64,000 nucleotides of DNA from Actinokineospora sp. NBRC 105648. GTDB taxonomy: Bacteria; Actinomycetota; Actinomycetes; Mycobacteriales; Pseudonocardiaceae. Positions 1 through 7,876 of this stretch are shown here, piece after piece. Below the pieces are notes generated by a model, which saw only the letters and a list, made by a program, of their open reading frames with translations, was not told the origin of the DNA and did no database searches. A program made the position numbers and the translations under genes. How positions within the stretch are numbered: the stretch's first letter is position 1; every line of letters starts with the position of its first letter. The DNA is taken from assembly GCF_030269645.1 (NCBI RefSeq), contig NZ_BSTR01000016.1:1-64000 (forward strand). Direction: 5' to 3'.

Positions 1-1
1 A

Positions 2-127
2 GAACCGGCCCGCCACCTGGGCGAACAGTTCATCCAACCCGGCCACCCAGGCGTCAAGATCCTCATCAGTCAACACAAGATCGACAACCTACACCACGAA
101 GATCACCAAGTGCGGCTGGAGTACTAG
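2..127 (+). CDS. 3' end of an unidentified gene, cut by the window edge
   Basis: An open frame enters from the left edge and runs for 41 codons to a TAG at 125-127. The visible C-terminus is polar and rich in His, Gln and Asp and ends in LEY. I do not recognise the family. The stop codon sits exactly where the dispersed repeat begins (the shared CTAGAGCACCGCGG starts at 124), so the last codon and stop may have been supplied by the repeat. No upstream context is available, and the frame could be open by chance in GC-rich DNA. Confidence 0.35.
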   Translation, partial: EPARHLGEQFIQPGHPGVKILISQHKIDNLHHEDHQVRLEY

Positions 128-480
128 AGCACCGCGGTGGGGAAAAGCGTGGGGAGAAGGGCATCCCCACCACAGGTCAAGTTTAGCGGTGCTCTCCCCC
201 CACACGAAGCGAGTCCACTAGATCGAGCATCCGTAGCGGGACTTACGTTCCAGCGGGGTCGGCCTGTCCGCTGCGGTTTGGTGGGTGGGTGGATCCACGT
301 GAGGTCATCCCCACCACACGGCGAGTTTGGCGGCACTCCTCCCCCACACGAAGCGAGCCCACTAGATCGAGCAACCGTAGCTGGACTTGCGCACCAGCCG
401 GGTCAGGATCCTGTTGCGCACCAGCGGGCTTGGCCTCCGCTGCGGTTGGGCGGGTGGGCGGCGCTACCGGTGGCTTGAGG
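124..480 (+). repeat. dispersed intergenic repeat, copy A (no left arm, partly duplicated)
   Basis: This copy shares with 53823-54105 and 61384-61675 the blocks AGAGCACCGCGGTGG, CATCCCCACCACA, AAGTTTAGCGG, an arm starting CCCCACACGAAGCGAG and ending CTAGATCGAG, and the tail CCAGCGGGGTCGGCCT followed by CCGCTGCGG. The arm occurs twice here (198-227 and 342-371), because the block from the CATCCCCACC motif onward is present a second time with about 85 percent similarity. The opposite-orientation left arm found in the other two copies is absent; the end of the upstream gene lies in its place. No convincing gene lies in 128-526. Confidence 0.85.
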
Positions 481-526
481 GCTGCTGCGGCTTGGTGGTG
501 AGCGGTTGCTCCTAGTCGAGGCGAAC

Positions 527-1090
527 TTACCGGTCCCGCCAAGCCATGGGCGACAGCGCAAGCGCCGCCTCGGCGACCCGCTGGGCGGTCTCCGTGGTGA
601 GGCCCTTGCGGGCCGAGTCCACCCACCCGTCGATGCGGTGGACGCCGGTGTCGCGGTATTCGAGGGCCTGCAGGAGCATCTCCAGCTTGTCGGCGTCCTT
701 GGCGCACCGGGCTTCCGGAGTTGTCTTGGCCTCGAACTCGTCGACGGCGGCCCGCACAGCGGTTTGTGAAGCGGTGGGCAGGTGCTCGGTCTGATCAGCG
801 GTGATGGCGCGCGGGTCGGGCTTGTCGAGGTAGTCGGTGGCCGTGTGCGGGAGGTCCCCGGTCCGGACCTCCTGCGTGTCGTGCCAGAGCGCCAGGAACG
901 CGGCGCGCTCGGGGTTGGCTCCTTCCTCGGCCGCGATCAGCGCGGCCAACTGGGCCACGCGCGCGGTGTGTTCGGCGACGGACTCCGGATCGCGCACACC
1001 CGCGTGCCACCAGCCCGCGCGCCGGATTCGCTTCAGCACCCCCAATTCAAAACCGAACGCCGCCAGCGCGCGCCCCTGCTCCTCACCCAT
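527..1090 (-). CDS. HD-domain metal-dependent hydrolase (HDDC2/YfbR-like)
   Basis: This 187-residue protein carries an HD phosphohydrolase fold: a first His in the AEHTARV segment, the HD pair in LALWHDTQEV and a following Asp in the RTGDLP segment, with a later KDADKLEML helix typical of HDDC2/YfbR proteins. Those relatives remove phosphate from deoxynucleoside 5'-monophosphates; the substrate here is inference. I chose the ATG at 1090 because it overlaps the stop of the upstream regulator fragment (1083-1085), a usual coupling arrangement. A longer frame starting at 1141 would overlap that gene far more. The protein is probably cytosolic and co-transcribed with the regulator. Confidence 0.75.
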   Translation of the reverse strand: MGEEQGRALAAFGFELGVLKRIRRAGWWHAGVRDPESVAEHTARVAQLAALIAAEEGANPERAAFLALWHDTQEVRTGDLPHTATDYLDKPDPRAITADQTEHLPTASQTAVRAAVDEFEAKTTPEARCAKDADKLEMLLQALEYRDTGVHRIDGWVDSARKGLTTETAQRVAEAALALSPMAWRDR

Positions 1091-1763
1091 CGCCTTCCCC
1101 CGCCATCCGAAGTGCGTAGTGCAAACCAGCCACCTGGTCACGGCCGGCCCTGGTCAGCACATCACTCGCCGAGAGTCGCTCCAGCACTTCGGCCAGCCGG
1201 GGCCGGACCGACGACTGCCCAGCCAAGAGACGTGGACGGGAAGCGATCAACGAGTGCGCTGTGTGCAAGTTCAGGGGCAGGTGCGGCGATCCCGGGTCGA
1301 GTCGATCGAGCAGGTGCCGCAGCAGTGGCGCACCACTCCACGAGCGGGTGTCAGCCTCGACCATGAAGTCGTCGTCCACCTGCTCCCCGGTGGACTCCCC
1401 GATCCAGTGCGCCCAATAGTTCAGGTTCGCGACGCCTGCCCGAGGCTCGGCCATCGCCACGACGAACTCGTGCAGCCTGTCGTTCGCGCCGGTCGACGCG
1501 AGCGCCACCGACGCGGACCTCGCCTTAAGGAGATCGGTGATGCCCGCGGTCCGGCGGACGGCGACCGAACGCCATTCGTCGCCCAGCCAGTCGACCACCT
1601 GCGGGCGGCGGTCGAACCCGAGCAGGTACACCGCCCGCCGCCGCAGCAGTGCCTCGGCGCCCTGGTGGGTGCGCTCGGCGACCAGCAGGAGGTGGTCGAA
1701 GAACCTGGACCGCTCCGCTTCCGTCAGCGACGGTCCGGCGGGGGTCGGACCGCGCCTGGGCAC
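1083..1763 (-). CDS. XRE-type regulator, C-terminal part after a frameshift
   Basis: These 226 residues match the C-terminal part of an actinobacterial XRE regulator family of about 390-400 residues. The FFDHLLLVAERT and RRRAVYLLGF segments normally follow the HTH part in one chain. The N-terminal part is in another frame at 1724-2203, and the two frames overlap by 40 bases. Joining them near 1762 restores a normal protein, so this is most likely one gene with a net one-base loss (or two-base gain). A GTG at 1763 could restart translation, which would leave two separate polypeptides. It overlaps the start of the HD hydrolase gene by 8 bases. Confidence 0.6.
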   Translation of the reverse strand: MPRRGPTPAGPSLTEAERSRFFDHLLLVAERTHQGAEALLRRRAVYLLGFDRRPQVVDWLGDEWRSVAVRRTAGITDLLKARSASVALASTGANDRLHEFVVAMAEPRAGVANLNYWAHWIGESTGEQVDDDFMVEADTRSWSGAPLLRHLLDRLDPGSPHLPLNLHTAHSLIASRPRLLAGQSSVRPRLAEVLERLSASDVLTRAGRDQVAGLHYALRMAGEGDG

Positions 1764-2203
1764 CTGGGGACGAGATCCCGGAGCTGGGCGGGCACGTCAC
1801 CGGTGACCGGCCAAGTGATCAGGTTGGTGATCGTCTTCCGGTGCACCTTGGCGGCGAGGGGATGCGTATCAGGATCCACCCAAGTGCCTCCGGCGTGCAC
1901 ACCCACCGCGAGGACGAGGTCCGCTTCCACCGCTTCCCGAAGGTGCCGGGCAGTGGACGGTGGTGCGCCGAGCCTGCCCAGGCGACCGCACAACCGAACG
2001 AACTCACCCGCGGGGACGGCGGCAAGTGGCCGCCTGCCGGACTCCCACCCCTGAACCGTGGTCACATCCACGGTCAAGCGCTCCGCCAGCGCTTCCTGAG
2101 TCAACCCGGTGGACTGGCGCGCCAGCTTCAGCACGAACCCCGACACGACCCCGAAGGCGGGCGCCCCCCGACCAGCGGTCAGGGTTCGTGGTCGAGCCCG
2201 CAT
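1724..2203 (-). CDS. XRE-type helix-turn-helix regulator, N-terminal part before a frameshift
   Basis: The protein starts MRARPRTL and carries a helix-turn-helix at about residues 20-60 (SGLTQEALAERL, then TVQGWESGRRPL), which is the Cro/CI-type HTH. It continues with EAVEADLVLAVG and NLITWPVTG, both typical of one actinobacterial regulator family, and then runs out of frame after LRDLVPR. The family normally continues into the sequence now read in the frame of 1083-1763. The ATG at 2203 fits the usual N-terminus of the family; a longer open frame upstream has no family similarity. It is divergent from the small gene at 2345, with a 141-bp promoter gap between them. Function is probably lost or reduced unless the shift is a sequencing error. 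Confidence 0.65.
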   Translation of the reverse strand: MRARPRTLTAGRGAPAFGVVSGFVLKLARQSTGLTQEALAERLTVDVTTVQGWESGRRPLAAVPAGEFVRLCGRLGRLGAPPSTARHLREAVEADLVLAVGVHAGGTWVDPDTHPLAAKVHRKTITNLITWPVTGDVPAQLRDLVPRCPGAVRPPPDRR

Positions 2204-2344
2204 GGCTGCTCCCCAATAGCCGCTTCTCTGAGCGATCGCACTCGTACCGACGGTCAGTTCCCCAGCCCGCCGACCGATCGTAGCGTGCACTTCATCAACC
2301 GGCGAGGCTGCCGTGACCAGCAACAACGTTCAGGAGAGACGGTA

Positions 2345-2539
2345 GTGGCACCACAGGGCCTGATATTCGTGCGTGGTGACCTCGGGGATCTCGCGAGACT
2401 CGCGACCTCCGTGGCCAGAGCGATCGAAGAGGACGCGCTCACCACGGATCTCGTCGACGAGTTCGAGGACGTGTGCGCCACGGCGACGCAGGCGTGCCGC
2501 TGGCTAGTCGATCACCTACCACTGGGTAGCTCAAGGTGA
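2345..2539 (+). CDS. small hypothetical protein, 64 residues
   Basis: A GTG at 2345 follows an AGGAGAG Shine-Dalgarno sequence at good spacing. The product is acidic and helical (VRGDLGDLARLATSVARA, then ELVDEF-type acidic residues and CRWLVDHL). I do not recognise a family. Its TGA overlaps the GTG of the next gene in a GTGA junction, so the two are translationally coupled. Its position opposite the XRE-type regulator resembles many actinobacterial loci in which such a regulator is paired with one or two small genes, but no function can be assigned. Confidence 0.6.
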   Translation: MAPQGLIFVRGDLGDLARLATSVARAIEEDALTTDLVDEFEDVCATATQACRWLVDHLPLGSSR

Positions 2540-2979
2540 CCGATCCCCTGCTGTTCCGGCACACGGTAACCACTGCGGGTTTCGTCTTCCGCTGGTGCGT
2601 CAAGGGGCTCAGCGAGGACGGGGCACCCATCACGACGATCTTCGATCTGGCAACCGACCGGCGGAGTGTGGTGATGCGGCCTGGGGCCATCGACACCTTT
2701 TCGCTGCGGCTATGGTCCGACTCGCTCGAGACCTTGGCCATGGCGTGCGCGACGACAGGTACACACGCCGTCAGCGGTGCCCATCCGCGATGTGGGTCCC
2801 GGACGCTCACGATCCGGACCAGTTCCGGGCCCGCGGTCACCTTCACCGCCTCCGTCCCCCAAGCCCGACTATTGATCGCCTATCGAGGCAGGCACCTGTC
2901 AGCGATCACCAACGCGGTGGCCGAGATCAACGAGTGCGTCAAGGCGTGGCTGGTGCCTGTGCCGCCATGGCTGCCGTGA
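2536..2979 (+). CDS. hypothetical protein, 147 residues, coupled to the previous gene
   Basis: The start is the GTG of a GTGA overlap with the 64-residue gene upstream. The product has several beta-strand-like stretches (TTAGFVFRWCVKG, TIFDLATDRRSVVMR, LTIRTSSGPAVTFTASV) and no signal peptide, transmembrane segment or motif that I recognise. Its 3' end overlaps the 3' end of the convergent biosynthetic ACP gene by 41 bases (2939-2979), so there is no terminator between them. The gene probably lies just outside the biosynthetic operon functionally. Confidence 0.6.
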   Translation: MTDPLLFRHTVTTAGFVFRWCVKGLSEDGAPITTIFDLATDRRSVVMRPGAIDTFSLRLWSDSLETLAMACATTGTHAVSGAHPRCGSRTLTIRTSSGPAVTFTASVPQARLLIAYRGRHLSAITNAVAEINECVKAWLVPVPPWLP

Positions 2980-3193
2980 TGGCTTGCCAGAGGGAGCCGG
3001 CTGTGCCGAAGGTCGTGTCGTTGAGGTCTTCGTCCGACAGGGAGACGGCGAAGGTGTCCTCGATGCCGAACAGCAGGTCCAAGGCTCCCATGGAGTCGAG
3101 GCCGATGTCGCGCAGGCGGGTGTCCTCGGTCAGCTGGCCGTCGCCCAGCAGGGGCAGGTTGGCGGCCAGTAGCTCGGTGAAGCGGTCGTCCAT
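2939..3193 (-). CDS. acyl carrier protein, last gene of the biosynthetic operon
   Basis: This 84-residue carrier protein has the phosphopantetheine motif IGLDSMGALDLL, with the modifiable Ser in DSM. Its ATG overlaps the stop of the PLP decarboxylase by one base (TGATG). The order ligase, decarboxylase, ACP parallels BtrJ/BtrK/BtrI of butirosin and VinN/VinO/VinL of vicenistatin, where an amino acid is loaded onto a free ACP and decarboxylated while tethered. I infer the same role here: this ACP would carry the amino acid activated by the 4382-5818 ligase. The substrate is not readable from the sequence. No hairpin follows, and the gene runs into the convergent 2536-2979 gene. Confidence 0.88.
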   Translation of the reverse strand: MDDRFTELLAANLPLLGDGQLTEDTRLRDIGLDSMGALDLLFGIEDTFAVSLSDEDLNDTTFGTAGSLWQAITAAMAAQAPATP

Positions 3194-4389
3194 CAGGGGG
3201 TCCTCCGGGTGAGGGTGAGGCGGGATACGTGTGGGGGTTGGTCGCCGTCGATGGCCACTTCCACGGGGCAGGGGTGGCCGAGGAAGGCGATGAGGCTGGC
3301 GTAGAGGCCGTAGGCGCCCACGTTGGGGATGGTGACTACGTCGCCGACGGACAGGGGTGGGAGGGGGGCCGTTTTGGACCAGGTGTCCAGTGGGGTGCAG
3401 AGGGGGCCGGTGACGATGGTCGGCGTCGTGCCCTGGACCGTGAAGGTGGGGTTGATCGGGGGGAGTCTGCGCAGGCCGGACATGCCGCCGAGGTGGTTGA
3501 TGCCGGATTCCAGGACCACGACTTCCCTGCCGTGCGAACGTTTCACGTCCAAGACCCGGACGACAAGGGTGCCTGCGGTGCCAACCAGGTGCCTGCCGGA
3601 CTCGAACGTCACGAACGGCTCACGCGAGCGCCAACCGGGGAGGTGCCCGTCCAGCAGGTCCACCAAGCCCGCACGCAGGCCGGTCAGGTCCGCGGGAGGG
3701 CCGGGGCGGGCGAACGGGGCCGCGAAACCGCCGCCGAGGTCGATGACCTCTAAGTCGCCCACGTAAGGCGCCAATGCCTTGGACACCAGGGCGACCGTCT
3801 CCAGCGAGCGGGTGAACTGGGCCAGCAGCGCCGCCACCGAGTCAACATTGGTCCCCATGTACAGGTGCAGCCCGGCCACGTGCACACCCGGGCGGTCTCC
3901 GAAGTCCTCGGGCGCCGAGACGATCCATCCTGTGTCGGCGCCGAACTGGGAGGCGACACCGGTCATGGCGAGACCTTGGCCCCCAATGGGAACATCGTCG
4001 TTGACACGCAACAGGGTCCGGACCGAGGCGTCCACTGAAGAAGCCAAAGTGGACAGTTGATCCAGACCGTGTGGCGAGTCCACACAGAACTCGCGAACTC
4101 CGGAAGTCAAAGCGTGCAGGACGTCGTCGTCGCGCTTGCCCGGTCCGGTGTACAGGACCTCCGCGGCCGACCAGCCTGCCACCAAAGCCGCGTCCAGTTC
4201 GCCGCGTGAGCACACCTCCGGCGCGACGCCCGCCGCCCTCAAGGTTTCCAGTACGGCGGGGTGCGGGTTGGCCTTCAAGGAGTAGTACAGGCCGGTCGGT
4301 GTGGGCAAAGCCGCAGTCAGGCGGGCGACCGACGACCGGACCTCCGCAAGGTCGTAGACATACGCCGGGGTCTCTGGAACGTCAAGCAC
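3193..4389 (-). CDS. PLP-dependent amino acid decarboxylase, fold type III (Orn/DAP/Arg decarboxylase 2 family)
   Basis: The 398-residue protein has the N-terminal alanine-racemase-type barrel with the PLP lysine in YYSLKANPHP (Lys39), the EVCSRGELDAAL segment, and the C-terminal catalytic GPLCTPLDTW with its Cys and Asp. This is the diaminopimelate/ornithine decarboxylase family. Members flanked by an AMP-forming ligase and a free ACP (BtrK, VinO) decarboxylate aminoacyl-ACP rather than free amino acid. I infer that chemistry from context. The GTG start at 4389 overlaps the ligase stop (4382-4384), and the stop touches the ACP start, so all three should be made together. Free-substrate activity, for example on DAP, is the main alternative, but the operon setting argues against it. 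Confidence 0.85.
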   Translation of the reverse strand: MLDVPETPAYVYDLAEVRSSVARLTAALPTPTGLYYSLKANPHPAVLETLRAAGVAPEVCSRGELDAALVAGWSAAEVLYTGPGKRDDDVLHALTSGVREFCVDSPHGLDQLSTLASSVDASVRTLLRVNDDVPIGGQGLAMTGVASQFGADTGWIVSAPEDFGDRPGVHVAGLHLYMGTNVDSVAALLAQFTRSLETVALVSKALAPYVGDLEVIDLGGGFAAPFARPGPPADLTGLRAGLVDLLDGHLPGWRSREPFVTFESGRHLVGTAGTLVVRVLDVKRSHGREVVVLESGINHLGGMSGLRRLPPINPTFTVQGTTPTIVTGPLCTPLDTWSKTAPLPPLSVGDVVTIPNVGAYGLYASLIAFLGHPCPVEVAIDGDQPPHVSRLTLTRRTP

Positions 4390-5818
4390 CGCTCACCTCC
4401 GCGAGACGCTTGCGGTCTACCTTTCCGTTGCGGGTCAACGGGAGTGACTCGACGACCACGCAGTGCCGGGGGATCTTGAACTCCTCGATCTCCGCGCGCA
4501 TGAGCGAGAGCACCTCGGCCGGTGTCGACTCGCCCACCACCGCGAGCAGTGCCGGTCGACCGTCAAGCGGGGGCACCACGGCGGCCAGCTCGACACCGGG
4601 CACGCGGCGAGCTGCGGCCTCGACCTCGGCCGCGCTCACCCGGAAGCCGCGCTCCTTGTAGATGTCGTCGAGCCGCCCGACGACATACACATAACCGTCC
4701 TCGTCCAGCCAGCCGTGGTCGCCGGTGCGGAGTTCGGGGAACAGGCCCTCGTTACGCGGGAACCGGGCGGCGGTCTGCTCGGGGCGGCGCCAGTAGCCGG
4801 ACATCACGTTCGGGCCGCGCACCACCAGTTCACCGATCTCCCGCGCTCCCAAGCGATTTCCCGATCCATCCACAGTGAACACCTCGGTCCCGGGCAACGC
4901 CAAGCCGCTCGAGCCAGGACGGTCGAGATCGCCGTCCGGGGGCATGATGGTGGCCCGTTTGCACTCGGTGAGGCCGAACATCAGCTGAACCCGCAACCCA
5001 GGAATCCCCGCGCGCAGGTCGCGCAACACTTCTGGCGGCATGGCAGCCCCGGTGTTGGTGAGCAGTCGCAGCGGGGGCACTCGGGAGCTGTCGCGGCGCA
5101 GGAGCCGGGACAGTGCCTCAGCGACGGAGGGCACCGCGGCGAGCACGGTGGCCTGAGCCGCGACGAGGTTGCGGAGCAGCCCTGGACCGGCGTCGGCGGG
5201 CCGCCCGAGCCGAACGTGTGCGCCCACTGCGGCGGCCAGGAACAGTTGGTACATCCCATAATCGAACGACAGCGGCAGCGGGCAGTACACGACGTCCTCG
5301 GTCTCGTAGACGAGCACCGAGCGGATCGCCTCGATGGCGAAGCACACCTGCTGCTGGGTGCTCACCACCGCCGACGGGGCACTCGTGGTCCCCGAGGTGT
5401 AGATCAGGCACACCGCGTCCACCGGCAGCGGCTCCGGTCCCAGGTCCTCGGGCACCGGTCCCGGTCCGAAGGCCAGGTCGTGCGCCGCCGACCAGGCATC
5501 CGCCGCGATCACCAGCGCGGGCTCTGCCTCGTCGAGCACGTGCGCCAACGGCTTGCCGACCACCTGCTCGTGCAACACGCAGAACGCGGCGCCGACCCGG
5601 GAGCAGGCGTAGATCAACGCGGCCGTGAGCGGCCCGGACGGTCCGACCGCCACGACCCGGTCACCGCGCCGGACCCCGCTCTCCGCCAGCATCCCCGCCA
5701 GCCGCGCGGTCGCGGCGGCGAGCTCGGCGTAGCTGACGGTCTCGGTGTCGGTGGACACCGCCGGTCGGTCGGGCCACCGGCGGGCGGCGGTGAAGACGAG
5801 GTCGTGCAGCAGCGACAT
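4382..5818 (-). CDS. AMP-forming ligase loading a free ACP
   Basis: The 478-residue protein belongs to the ANL adenylating family: phosphate-binding IYTSGTTSAPSAV near residues 139-150, the LSFDYGMYQLFLA specificity region, LMFGLTECKRA, the RTGDHGWLDEDGYVYVVGR hinge and the C-terminal catalytic Lys in TRNGKVDRKRL. The Asp of FDYG sits where amino-acid-specific enzymes bind the amine. The same FDYG context is found in ligases paired with PLP decarboxylases in other systems. I infer activation of an amino acid for the ACP at 2939-3193. No carrier domain is fused. The ATG at 5818 lies 11 bases from the stop of the KASIII-like gene, with a GGAGGG Shine-Dalgarno sequence in the gap. Confidence 0.82.
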   Translation of the reverse strand: MSLLHDLVFTAARRWPDRPAVSTDTETVSYAELAAATARLAGMLAESGVRRGDRVVAVGPSGPLTAALIYACSRVGAAFCVLHEQVVGKPLAHVLDEAEPALVIAADAWSAAHDLAFGPGPVPEDLGPEPLPVDAVCLIYTSGTTSAPSAVVSTQQQVCFAIEAIRSVLVYETEDVVYCPLPLSFDYGMYQLFLAAAVGAHVRLGRPADAGPGLLRNLVAAQATVLAAVPSVAEALSRLLRRDSSRVPPLRLLTNTGAAMPPEVLRDLRAGIPGLRVQLMFGLTECKRATIMPPDGDLDRPGSSGLALPGTEVFTVDGSGNRLGAREIGELVVRGPNVMSGYWRRPEQTAARFPRNEGLFPELRTGDHGWLDEDGYVYVVGRLDDIYKERGFRVSAAEVEAAARRVPGVELAAVVPPLDGRPALLAVVGESTPAEVLSLMRAEIEEFKIPRHCVVVESLPLTRNGKVDRKRLAEVSGA

Positions 5819-5829
5819 GACGAGCCCTC

Positions 5830-6816
5830 CTATCGGCGCCGCAGCGCGGTGATGCCCCAGCTGAACCCGACCCCGCTGGTGGCGAGCAGCACCAGCTCCC
5901 CGGGCCGGAGCCGACCCAGGGCGTCCAGATCGGACAGTGCGATGAACGGGTCGCAGCAGCCCATGTGGCCGTAGCGGTCGTAGTTGAACACCGTGCGCTC
6001 GTCGGGCAGGTCGAGCGCGCGCAGCAGCCGCTCGTGCATGCGCCGGTCCATCTGGTTGATCAGCAGGTACGCGATGTCCTCGGTCCCCAGCGCCGCAGAA
6101 GTTCCGAGCTCCGCTGAATTTCCAAGCGCCGCAAGGGTTTCCGCGACGAGCACGCGGTAGTTGTCCAGGTACACCTTGGCGAGCTTGAGCTGGTTGCCGC
6201 GCCGACGGGTCACCACGCGGTCGTCGACGTACTCGCCCACGTAGAAGTCGCACCAGCTCGGGTCGGTCCGCATCCGGGCGCCGAGGAACTCGTACCGCAC
6301 GTCCTCGGACCCGATCAGCACCGCGCCCGCGCAGTCGCCGGTGTTGAACAGCGACACCGACTCCGGGTCGGTGTAGTCGACCGCGCGGCTGGCCCGTTCA
6401 CCGAAGAGCACCAGCGCGTACCGCACCCGACCAGCGGAAACAGCGTCGACAGCGGCCTGCAGGGCGGTGGACGACGACGTGCAGAAGTTGACCACCTCGA
6501 AGCAGTGCGCGCCGGTGATCCCCAAGGCGTCGGCCACCTTGGCCGACGGCGACCAGCCCGGGTAGTCCCAGTCGCCGCCGCCCGCCATGATCACCTGGCC
6601 GATGTCGGCGGTGCCGACCCCGGCGCGGTCGAGCACCTTGCGGGCGACGTCGGCGGCCAGCTCCCAGGCCTCGTCGTAGTCGCCGAAGACCGGGATCTCG
6701 GCGCAGTGCGTCCAGGCGAGGATGTCGGGCACCGGGCGCCCGGACAGCTCGTGCATCCGCTCGACCGTCATCCGCTCGGCCGGGAACGCCACGTCGAAGT
6801 CGACGATTCCGATCAC
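5830..6816 (-). CDS. KASIII-like acyltransferase or condensing enzyme with altered active site (copy 1)
   Basis: The 328-residue thiolase-fold protein aligns with FabH over its length. The nucleophile is Cys112 in VVNFCTSSS. In E. coli FabH the triad is Cys112, His244 and Asn274. Here the His position reads Asn254 (LLINQMDRR), and the Asn position reads His284 within RYGHMGCCD. That pattern fits non-decarboxylating KASIII relatives that transfer acyl groups from a carrier protein better than fatty-acid initiation. The GTG at 6816 has an AGGGGG Shine-Dalgarno sequence. Placed beside the ligase/decarboxylase/ACP trio, it could move the ACP-bound amino acid or amine onto the peptide-polyketide; that is inference. 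A short LGNSAELGTSAALGTEDI stretch near residues 231-248 looks like a small in-frame duplication. Confidence 0.8.
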   Translation of the reverse strand: MIGIVDFDVAFPAERMTVERMHELSGRPVPDILAWTHCAEIPVFGDYDEAWELAADVARKVLDRAGVGTADIGQVIMAGGGDWDYPGWSPSAKVADALGITGAHCFEVVNFCTSSSTALQAAVDAVSAGRVRYALVLFGERASRAVDYTDPESVSLFNTGDCAGAVLIGSEDVRYEFLGARMRTDPSWCDFYVGEYVDDRVVTRRRGNQLKLAKVYLDNYRVLVAETLAALGNSAELGTSAALGTEDIAYLLINQMDRRMHERLLRALDLPDERTVFNYDRYGHMGCCDPFIALSDLDALGRLRPGELVLLATSGVGFSWGITALRRR

Positions 6817-6829
6817 GGTGGTCCCCCTC

Positions 6830-7876
6830 TCAGCGGGTCGCGGCGGCGAGTGCAGTGCGAGCGCGCAGGTCATCCAAATAGGACAGTGCGTCGAGGACTG
6901 TCCTGGTGGGCAAGCCGAAGTCGACCAGGCACGCGAGCTCGTCGACACCGAGCGCGCGGAACGCGGCGACGGCCGGTTCGAGCTTGTCCACGGTGCCGAG
7001 CAGGCCGCCGTTGTCGTAGTAGCGGTCGAACGAGCGGCTGACGATGAAGTCGATGTCCTCTTCGGACAGCGCGGCGATGTCGACCCGGCGCTTCCCGTCG
7101 AGCCCGGAGCCCAGCAGCAGCCCGAGGGAGCTGCGCAGGTAGCGGCTCAGCGGGGCGCGCACCTGCTCACGGACCTCGTCGTCGTCCGCCCCGAGGAAGG
7201 CGTGCAGCATCAGGACCACGTGCCCGGGCCAGCCGACAGCGGACGCCTCGGCGCGGTACGCGGCGATCTTCTCCGCCAGCTCGGCGGGTTCCTGGCCGAG
7301 CAGGTGGGTGAGCACGCCCGCCCCCGCGCGGCCGGCGGCGCGGAAAGTCTCCACTCCCCCGGCGCTGGTCAGCCACACCGGCAGCTCGGGCTGCACCGGC
7401 CGCGGGTAGATCTCCAGAGTGCACGACTTCCCATTGCCGTCAACGGTTTCCAGCGCGTCACCTCGCCACAGCGAGCGCACCTGCTGGAGCGTGCGCACCG
7501 TGTGCGCACGCCGGTCGGCGTAATGCTCAGGCCGCAGCGCGAAGTCCGTGGCATTCCAGCCGGAGGCGAACGACACCCCGACCCGGCCACCCGACAGGTT
7601 GTCCACAACGGACCACTCCTCGGCCACGCGCGCCGGGTGGTGCAGCGGCGCGACGACACTGCCCGCCCGGATCTTCACCCTGGAGGTCACCGCCGCCAGG
7701 GCGGCACCGGTCACCGCGGGGTTCGGGTAGCGGCCGCCGAAGGGGTGGAAGTGCCGCTCCGGTGTCCAGACGGCCGTGAAGCCGTGCGTGTCGGCGAAGC
7801 GCGCGCCGGACAGCAGCAGCTCGTAGCCGTCGGCGGCGCCGCCCTCGTCACTGAAGTAGAACAGGCTGAAGTCCAT
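6830..7876 (-). CDS. MupA-type luciferase-like FMN monooxygenase
   Basis: The 348-residue protein starts MDFSLFYFSDEGG and contains AVWTPERHFHPFGG, LHHPARVAEEWSVVDNLSGG and SFASGWNATDF, which define the natural-product subgroup of bacterial luciferase-like monooxygenases (MupA/Atu3671 type). Such proteins occur free or fused inside NRPS/PKS lines and oxidise carrier-bound intermediates using reduced FMN. I infer hydroxylation or another oxygen insertion on the growing chain. The ATG is fused to the exporter stop (TGATG). No flavin reductase is seen in the operon, so reduced flavin must come from elsewhere. Confidence 0.85.
   Translation of the reverse strand: MDFSLFYFSDEGGAADGYELLLSGARFADTHGFTAVWTPERHFHPFGGRYPNPAVTGAALAAVTSRVKIRAGSVVAPLHHPARVAEEWSVVDNLSGGRVGVSFASGWNATDFALRPEHYADRRAHTVRTLQQVRSLWRGDALETVDGNGKSCTLEIYPRPVQPELPVWLTSAGGVETFRAAGRAGAGVLTHLLGQEPAELAEKIAAYRAEASAVGWPGHVVLMLHAFLGADDDEVREQVRAPLSRYLRSSLGLLLGSGLDGKRRVDIAALSEEDIDFIVSRSFDRYYDNGGLLGTVDKLEPAVAAFRALGVDELACLVDFGLPTRTVLDALSYLDDLRARTALAAATR

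Noticed and set aside
137-478. Small proteins encoded within the dispersed repeat
   Set aside because: Frames differ between copies, composition is biased, and the DNA rather than any protein is conserved, including inverted arms.
3193-4389. Diaminopimelate decarboxylase (LysA) for lysine synthesis
   Set aside because: The fold family is the same, but the gene is locked in an operon between an AMP ligase and a free ACP, which points to a carrier-bound substrate.
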